From NCBI GenBank assembly GCA_005656395.1, contig SRSI01000065.1, forward strand, positions 62,001 through 126,000: a stretch of 64,000 bases of DNA. The letters are read 5' to 3'. The first letter of the stretch is position 1. The number at the start of each line of letters is the position of its first letter. The notes beneath the pieces were generated by a model. It did no database searches and was not told the origin of the DNA. It was given only the letters and a program-made list of their open reading frames with translations. The stretch is from Strongyloides papillosus (taxonomy: Eukaryota; Nematoda; Chromadorea; Rhabditida; Strongyloididae). The translations under genes and the position numbers were made by a program. Below, piece by piece: positions 59,701-64,000 of this stretch.

Positions 59701-62700
59701 CAGTGAAGATAGAATTTTTATTATGATTTAATTTTTCATCTAGGAATAATTTTCCTATGCCAATATGTCTTATTGTTTTATAACCCAATACTATGTCATA
59801 CCTTAATGGTATAGAGCATATTTCAAAACGAACGTTGTATTTTTCACCTCTATAGGTGATGTCGACATTGGTATAACCATTTATGTTAATATTATGGCCA
59901 GATGCAGATACTGCTGCTATATCGGAATTATGTATTTCCAGGTTTAATGCGTCAGCTACCGTTTTGCTGATCATATTAATTGCTGCACCTGTGTCTACCA
60001 GTGCTTTAAATTCGACATCACTAATTTGGACATCTACCGTGGGTAATAATGTCTTACTATCGGAATCTGTAATATTAAATACAGGATATTTCCGAACACC
60101 TGATCGTGTTACTGTTATTCCATTTTGGATCGGACGTGAGTATTCCGAAACTCGGTGTACCAGAGGTATACCACTTCCTCCTGGTCCGAAAGGATCATTC
60201 GATACGTTATTTGGTGTTCTTAACCGTGCTACTGTTCGAGAGATTGTGCCCCCAATCTTCTCTTTAGCCATTCTGCCTGCTATGGCAGAAAATACCCCAA
60301 TGAGGAATGATAGAAAGGACTCATAATCTAGTCCTTTACCCTCAAAGTTTAGATTTTTAATTGAATTATTCAATTGGTCTGTGAAACTAGATTTGTCTTC
60401 TTTTTTATTTTGTTGTATTTGTTTACGAAGATCGGTTACATTTAAGTACTCTAATTCCTGTGTGGTATCAATTATGCCTTCTACGTTATTAAGTCTATTT
60501 ATAAGAGCTTCTTTATGGATACAGGCTGTACCTTTTGGTATCCCTTGAATAGTTAGTATTTCGTGTGTTATCGTTTTTATATTATGGTAAGTATTGGTAC
60601 GTAATGAATCGTATTTATTTAACTCATGCTGTGTAGATGTTAATTTATTATTTAACTCAGATTTGTCATCATCACATTTTTTACGAAGATCGTTTATTTC
60701 TTTAAGATGTGTTTCAGTCATCTTATTCTTTTCATCGAGACATTTATTTAACTCATCTGTTTGAACGCTAGGAGGTTCATTACTCCTATCTGTCGATATT
60801 TGGTCTAAAAGGATTTTCCTATTTTCAGCAATTTCTTCAATTGCTTTTTTATCATCAAGACATTGTTTTGCCTTATCTGTTTCCCTTTGTAGATCTAATT
60901 CAAACTGATTTCTTTCAGTTAAACAATCATTTAGTTGTTTTTGTGTATCTCTATGAGTATTTATTTCGTCACGAATGCGATCATCTTTATCCTTTAATAG
61001 TTTTTGATGCTGATCTTTAGTATTACGAAGATCTGTCTGAGTATTACTTAACTCTGTATTTTTAGATTCTAATTGTGTTTTAAGAGATTTTTCTGATTTC
61101 TCTAACTCTATTACCTTTTGTTGAGCATCTCTGAGTAATATGTCATTACTTAACCATTTATCTTTTTTGTTAATGGTATCTGCTATCATCTCTTCGAGAC
61201 CTTTAGCATACCGTTGTAATCCGTTGAATTGTATTTTGGCTTCAGCCTCATATTCTTGGCCGGAGCTACGGAGATTATCTACCATATTATTTTTCCCGTA
61301 TTCAGGAAGTTTGAAGCTATCAGCACTTAATGGTTGTGCTGTCCTTTGTGATCCGTCGGATGTTTCGCTTGTTATGCTCATTTCGTCATCCGACTTTTTG
61401 GATTTATCACTAGGTAATGATACACTATCAATTGAATTAATTGATATGACGTTTTCAGGTGCCTTGGCCTTGGCTCCTGTCGTCTTTTTGGGCTTACATT
61501 TAGCATTGTATGCTTTTGCCATGTCGATGTATCGTTTTGCCTCATTGGCCACACTAGGTCCTTGTTCTGGTGATTTCTCATACCAGGTACCATCTTTACT
61601 AACGTATAAATTTTTGTAATTGCATTCATTTACGCGTTTCTTCTGAAAGGCTATCTCAGAAATCTTATTTCCGGGTTTTTCCCGTATAAGTATTTGATGC
61701 ATTAACGTGCCAGTGATTTCATATCTTCCCACTGGAAAACAGGCGGGGGGTATTACTCTAAATTGAGCTGCTGTCGCTGTTTTGACGTCCCATTTAGCGA
61801 GAGCATAGAATGCAGGAGCCATGGGTTGATCGCACGGTTCAACCTCATAGCTGGGTGGTAATGTTGCACTTGTCATTGGCAACAGGATGAGCATAATGCA
61901 GGCCATCATTAACGTCATATTGTACTTCGCATTGGCTAAACTAGTAAGTACCAATTTATTGACGTAATCTGCCATTGATGCTTCCTCAACGCTATTCACC
62001 TGGGCTGTACCAGAGTGTTGTTTGCCATTTTTGGATCCTTTACCTTTGATATAGGTTTTACTATTATTTTTATAGTTATTATTAGAGTTATTATTATTAC
62101 TCTTAGCGTTGTTCCTCTCACGGTTACCACCGTTTCCGTGATTATTTTTATTACCGTTATGTTTAGTATAGTTATTTTTACCTTTTTGTCTATTCTTATC
62201 ATAATTATTGTTATGGTTTTTATGGTTATTACCTTTATTGTAATTATTTTTATGCCTATTATTGTTATGGCTTTTATTATTATCATGTTTATATTTATCG
62301 CTTGTCTTGTCGATATCTATTGCCTCATCCCCTTTGTTTATTTTATAATTTGGGTTATGATAGGCTAAAGAAGACTCAGCTTCAGTAAAGTGATTGGTGA
62401 ACTCATTCCATCTCCAGTCTCTTCCTAACTCGATTCTCGCTTCTTTGCGAATTATGTGAGGTACTGCATCACAGAAGTTCATGACTTCCGATCTCATGAG
62501 AGCAGGGTTGTCATTAAGATATGCATCTATCGATGTTACATCGAATCGTTGTTGAAGATACTTTTCGTATTTCTTTATGAATTTTACCATGTTATCGGTG
62601 CGTCTATCCCAATATGGTCTCTTTGCCAACATTTGGGTTCTGCTTTTTGTAGCAGAGCTTCTCATTTGAAGATATACAGCTTCTAACAATGCAGGTAATT

Positions 62701-63274
62701 GGGTACCTACTTTTAGTTTCCCTGTTTCATCAGAAAACATTGGGCGTACTTGCGTTAGGAATCTGTAAGCATCGCTAGATTCGGGTATGAAAATGTCAAT
62801 GAATTTGACACAGACTTCACATGCTAATCCAAATGAATAATCAGTTGCAGTTATGCCTGATAACATGTTAAGAAGTTTATCTTTCCACTTATTGAAATCG
62901 GTATCCGATCCTTTTGTAAAAGGTTGTAGTACAACACCTTTTTGAATATATCCTAATATTGTTCTAGACAACTCGTCTTGAAGCGGATCAGCTTTTCTCG
63001 TGTCCCATATTACGGGTAATACGGCTGATCTTCCCTCTGGAATCTCACATAATGCCATGAGTTCAGTTAACTCATCCATTTGAGCTTTAATTAATCGCTC
63101 TTTTTCCTCCTTTGTAGGAATTCGTCCTACTGATAGGAGTCTTTGCTCATCTTTCCATTGTTTTGACCGAATGGTAAAGATGGCATCGAAATTTGCCATC
63201 CTAGAGGATCTAGGAGTTTCTTGGGCATTAGGAGCCGTTGGAAATGGATTACTACTAGTATTCATTACGTTCAA
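56732..63274 (-). CDS. Ty3/Gypsy-type retroelement polyprotein (Gag-insertion-PR-RT-RH-IN)
   Basis: One uninterrupted 2,180-residue frame. Residues 1-320 are Gag-like, followed at 325-420 by an Asn/Lys/His-rich basic tract. There is no CCHC zinc knuckle. Residues 450-1060 are an unusual insertion described separately. Protease active site DTG is at 1094-1096. In reverse transcriptase, FDLKAGFHQIPL is at 1458-1469 and YLDD at 1519-1522. In RNase H, TDAS is at 1664-1667, E1702 and D1727. Integrase zinc ligands are H1848, H1856, C1886 and C1889, and the catalytic D1920, D1973 and E2009 have exactly 35 residues between the last two. A GPY/F module (WDGPY, 2132-2136) lies near the C terminus, typical of Gypsy integrases. 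All catalytic residues are present, so it may be active or recently so. PR-RT-RH-IN order excludes Ty1/Copia. Single-frame Gag-Pol without a frameshift is seen in some Gypsy elements. Confidence 0.95.
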   Translation of the reverse strand: MNVMNTSSNPFPTAPNAQETPRSSRMANFDAIFTIRSKQWKDEQRLLSVGRIPTKEEKERLIKAQMDELTELMALCEIPEGRSAVLPVIWDTRKADPLQDELSRTILGYIQKGVVLQPFTKGSDTDFNKWKDKLLNMLSGITATDYSFGLACEVCVKFIDIFIPESSDAYRFLTQVRPMFSDETGKLKVGTQLPALLEAVYLQMRSSATKSRTQMLAKRPYWDRRTDNMVKFIKKYEKYLQQRFDVTSIDAYLNDNPALMRSEVMNFCDAVPHIIRKEARIELGRDWRWNEFTNHFTEAESSLAYHNPNYKINKGDEAIDIDKTSDKYKHDNNKSHNNNRHKNNYNKGNNHKNHNNNYDKNRQKGKNNYTKHNGNKNNHGNGGNRERNNAKSNNNNSNNNYKNNSKTYIKGKGSKNGKQHSGTAQVNSVEEASMADYVNKLVLTSLANAKYNMTLMMACIMLILLPMTSATLPPSYEVEPCDQPMAPAFYALAKWDVKTATAAQFRVIPPACFPVGRYEITGTLMHQILIREKPGNKISEIAFQKKRVNECNYKNLYVSKDGTWYEKSPEQGPSVANEAKRYIDMAKAYNAKCKPKKTTGAKAKAPENVISINSIDSVSLPSDKSKKSDDEMSITSETSDGSQRTAQPLSADSFKLPEYGKNNMVDNLRSSGQEYEAEAKIQFNGLQRYAKGLEEMIADTINKKDKWLSNDILLRDAQQKVIELEKSEKSLKTQLESKNTELSNTQTDLRNTKDQHQKLLKDKDDRIRDEINTHRDTQKQLNDCLTERNQFELDLQRETDKAKQCLDDKKAIEEIAENRKILLDQISTDRSNEPPSVQTDELNKCLDEKNKMTETHLKEINDLRKKCDDDKSELNNKLTSTQHELNKYDSLRTNTYHNIKTITHEILTIQGIPKGTACIHKEALINRLNNVEGIIDTTQELEYLNVTDLRKQIQQNKKEDKSSFTDQLNNSIKNLNFEGKGLDYESFLSFLIGVFSAIAGRMAKEKIGGTISRTVARLRTPNNVSNDPFGPGGSGIPLVHRVSEYSRPIQNGITVTRSGVRKYPVFNITDSDSKTLLPTVDVQISDVEFKALVDTGAAINMISKTVADALNLEIHNSDIAAVSASGHNININGYTNVDITYRGEKYNVRFEICSIPLRYDIVLGYKTIRHIGIGKLFLDEKLNHNKNSIFTEEEIKIKPNSCTIFHVTLKNKHMNNTDVSVQIDKYWKESNMLLTMEQLCKVHDNKIPIVVINAGKNPVKIPKHSYIGDVFAIEEIDKDTLRVHSEEIIPEDADWEDSLPPYPMSSEPLSQEAFETLITSSNLSEKGHKELIKLLWRNRVAFHEYDGKSGLYNGSQRLKIDLKNTDDIPKKIKPARMSREKENEISKQIADMLANGMIEPSRSPYLSRVVLVRKKDQQWRFVVDFRYTNSLIKQQSHVIPRIDRITTEAAGKRFYTSFDLKAGFHQIPLDDNSKQIAAFVTHEGIFQYKVMPMGLTGSPDKFQEIMDEVLDGIPECYVYLDDILTCSNDESNHLKAIEKILQRIITYGMKISLAKCQFGQNSVKYLGFRLDSEGIHVNPEKVKALQDKPVPRTVKEVKSFLGAVSYFRKHIKNFAAIAAPLYGLEKDFKWEQKHTDAFEAMKKALIDAAVLSPPDNTKNYTIFTDASFQGLGAALTQQGRPIAFASRSLKPAEKNYPIIKLEALGLVYALKQFRPYIYGKHTLVITDHKPLLSLLKNKELESILQRYQMAIMEYDLTIQYVKGKDNAVADYLSRNDFLSITIKEEAFKDVFPDIVTPYDKPYIIENMKHHLNDEEAKKAKDGIFTLKKGGIRVYVPSLLREKLLKRFHNSVTLGNHLSLAKIGPKFKEIFYWESMNSDMNKIWTACDICNASKDHVGRLVETTKRHLPTAPGNWAILNADYMQVDDENILVIVDEYSKFAYAVVTKNQNGPTTRLQLSRCFTTLGFPLILRSDNGPAFISKAVQEYTTSIGVEQQFGSPYNHKSNACVERFNRTIREAIRVERLIAKQEKRNPMKLSDIVYHFTYAYNRSKHLTTGIAPATLLLNTPDNLTNNISIHNGYSGILQLYKNTKTELKDDDTRRKGIQIQPNDLVMKKVISRKDTSTSNKNQPTWDGPYKVIQRLYGDTYEIEKLGKSRKTRQNIEKIHGDMLKLHNNQSQKT
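60095..61927 (-). other. Insertion between Gag and protease: hydrophobic / Cys / coiled-coil / hydrophobic
   Basis: Within the polyprotein, residues 452-470 are hydrophobic and signal- or TM-like (LMMACIMLILLPM). About 120 residues with four Cys (481, 512, 551, 593) follow. A Ser-rich linker then leads to a long Lys/Glu/Gln coiled coil at about 675-960, a second hydrophobic segment (FLSFLIGVFSAIAG, 987-1000) and a basic stretch. Signal, ectodomain with coiled coil, TM and basic tail is the outline of a membrane-anchored protein. Only about two N-x-S/T sites are seen (945, 969), which weakens an envelope reading. A structural or capsid-associated role is the main alternative. Confidence 0.6.
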
Positions 63275-63459
63275 AGTTCAAATACCTTTACTTTTTTTTA
63301 GCTGTTTATCAGTCTATTTTGTATTTCCTTATTGGAAATAGTTATTTATATTTTATATTTGGTATGTATAACTTTATATTGTTATTTGTGTGTATACTGT
63401 ATAGTATAGTCTGTTGTAGAATAAACTTGTAGCTTATTCAGTGGTTATAAGTATTTATG
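63275..63459 (-). other. Proximal 5' leader of the polyprotein
   Basis: AT-rich leader between the hairpin array and the Gag ATG at 63274. No primer-binding site (a TGG-starting match to a tRNA 3' end) was recognised. Confidence 0.5.
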
Positions 63460-63737
63460 TTCCACAAGACGAATCGTATGGAATTGATGATAATTATGTA
63501 GTTTATAAAACGAATCTTATAAACGGTTTTTAACTTGTTTATTTATCTTATTGAAGACGAATCTTCAATAATGTGAGTATAAGATATTTGATATCGAAAA
63601 CGAATCGTCGATATGATTTAATTGATAATTTGGTATTGACAACTAATCGTCAATACGATTTTAAAGGTTTAATATTGACAACGAATCGTCAATATGGTTT
63701 TAAAGGTTTTTAAGTATTGAAAACGAATCGTCAATAC
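63460..63737 (-). promoter_or_regulatory. Array of seven hairpins with an invariant loop in the 5' leader
   Basis: Seven inverted repeats are centred near 63472, 63512, 63560, 63602, 63645, 63684 and 63725, a spacing of 39-48 bases. Each has the loop AACGAATC (plus strand; GATTCGTT in the sense RNA) or a one-base variant. The stems are seven or eight perfect pairs except in the first, which has a mismatch. The stem sequences differ between hairpins but pairing is kept, for example GTTTATAA/TTATAAAC, TATTGAA/TTCAATA, ATATCGA/TCGATAT and GTATTGAC/GTCAATAC. They lie 100-400 bases after the TATA box and before Gag, so they should be in the genomic RNA. A packaging or Gag-binding signal is the natural guess. 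DNA-binding sites for a dimeric protein are the alternative. Confidence 0.9.
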
Positions 63738-63861
63738 GGTTTTAACGGTAATAATTTCAATTTACTTTTTGAAGTAAATTCGGCAGCAGCAGCAATAGTT
63801 GTGTTTTAAACAACTTAAACGGTAAAAAGAAAAGAATGTATCAGTCTTGAAATTTTCTTTC
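63738..63861 (-). other. Distal 5' leader with a ninefold-paired hairpin
   Basis: AATTTACTT, loop TTTG, AAGTAAATT (about 63760-63781) is a perfect nine-pair hairpin with a different loop from the array. Predicted transcription starts at about 63830-63840. Confidence 0.5.
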
Positions 63862-63869
63862 TTTTTATA
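63862..63869 (-). promoter_or_regulatory. TATA box of the retroelement transcript
   Basis: Minus-strand GGCGTATAAAAAG, about 590 bases before the Gag ATG and preceded by GC-richer sequence. It would sit in the U3 part of the 5' LTR if the LTR extends past the window edge. Confidence 0.6.
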
Positions 63870-64000
63870 CGCCGCATCAACCCCACCTTTTTCTCCGTAT
63901 TTGGGGCGCGCCTGCATAAACTAGATTATCATTTGGCAAACTTACTTGATGGGCTTATCTGGTTTCACGGGAGGCGGTGGTTGACGGAATTCGTTCTCTT
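63870..64000 (-). other. GC-richer upstream region, probably part of the 5' LTR
   Basis: Contains GGGGCGCGCC and GGGAGGCGGTGG (plus strand), much richer in GC than the rest of the window. It is the expected position of promoter/U3 sequence. It cannot be tested because the window ends and no second copy is visible. Confidence 0.4.

Noticed and set aside
57219..62686. Plus-strand ORFs opposite the polyprotein
   Set aside because: All are shadows of the 2,180-residue minus-strand frame, without start context or motifs of their own.
63460..63737. CRISPR-like or simple tandem repeat reading of the leader hairpins
   Set aside because: Only the loop octamer is conserved and stems differ with compensation, which does not fit direct repeats separated by spacers.
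54000..64000. LTR pair of the retroelement
   Set aside because: I compared the right end (63.3-64.0 kb) with 52.5-54.3 kb and the spacer at 56.6 kb and saw no direct repeat. The 5' LTR probably extends past the window, so no LTR is annotated.

Overview
The window looks like nuclear DNA of an animal with an extremely AT-rich genome (roughly 20% GC by eye outside coding stretches). The clues are: Pol III tRNA genes with introns at position 37/38 (Tyr, Ile-TAT, probably Leu-CAA); very short GT-AG introns of 42 and 48 nt, one ending in TTTTCAG, a typical nematode acceptor; a mariner relic; several DNA-transposon relics; and a Ty3/Gypsy-type retroelement. A nematode or a similarly AT-rich small invertebrate is my best guess. 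This is inference, not identification.

Layout. 1-5.4 kb: a possible decayed gene with a membrane segment and a leucine-rich-repeat-like piece, then a transposon relic with a recognisable transposase-like exon flanked by inverted subterminal repeat arrays. 5.5-41.1 kb: a tRNA archipelago of 22 tRNA genes on both strands, spaced about 0.2-8 kb, covering 21 different anticodons with only Gly-TCC present twice. One of them, Thr-AGT, is cut in two by a 1,288-bp element with an 8-bp target duplication. Between the tRNAs lie AT-rich DNA, old segmental duplications, a mariner relic (18.9-19.7 kb), a 1.37-kb giant palindrome (22.4-23.7 kb), MITE-like elements and one small secreted-protein gene (35.3-35.6 kb). 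42.9-43.5 kb: an unidentified protein fossil. 46.2-52.5 kb: a hairpin-bearing satellite. Its core is seven identical-looking 200-bp units, surrounded by diverged monomers whose hairpin stems change on both arms together.

54.2-64 kb: the only gene-dense part. Two plus-strand genes (a 134-residue single-pass membrane protein ending in a PPPY motif, and a 385-residue protein with an LRR-like part) converge on a minus-strand 2,180-residue Ty3/Gypsy polyprotein. The polyprotein has intact-looking protease, reverse transcriptase, RNase H, D,D35E integrase and a GPY/F tail. Between Gag and protease it carries an unusual insertion of about 600 residues (hydrophobic segment, Cys-containing part, long coiled coil, second hydrophobic segment). 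Its 5' leader, downstream of a TATA box, contains seven hairpins at about 42-nt spacing with the same 8-nt loop and different, mutually compensating stems. LTRs could not be identified; the 5' one would lie at or beyond the right edge.

The strongest candidates for something undescribed are the leader hairpin array, the covarying satellite hairpins, the Gag-insertion-Pol polyprotein with its convergent membrane and LRR-like genes, and the near non-redundant tRNA archipelago with a transposon-split tRNA.
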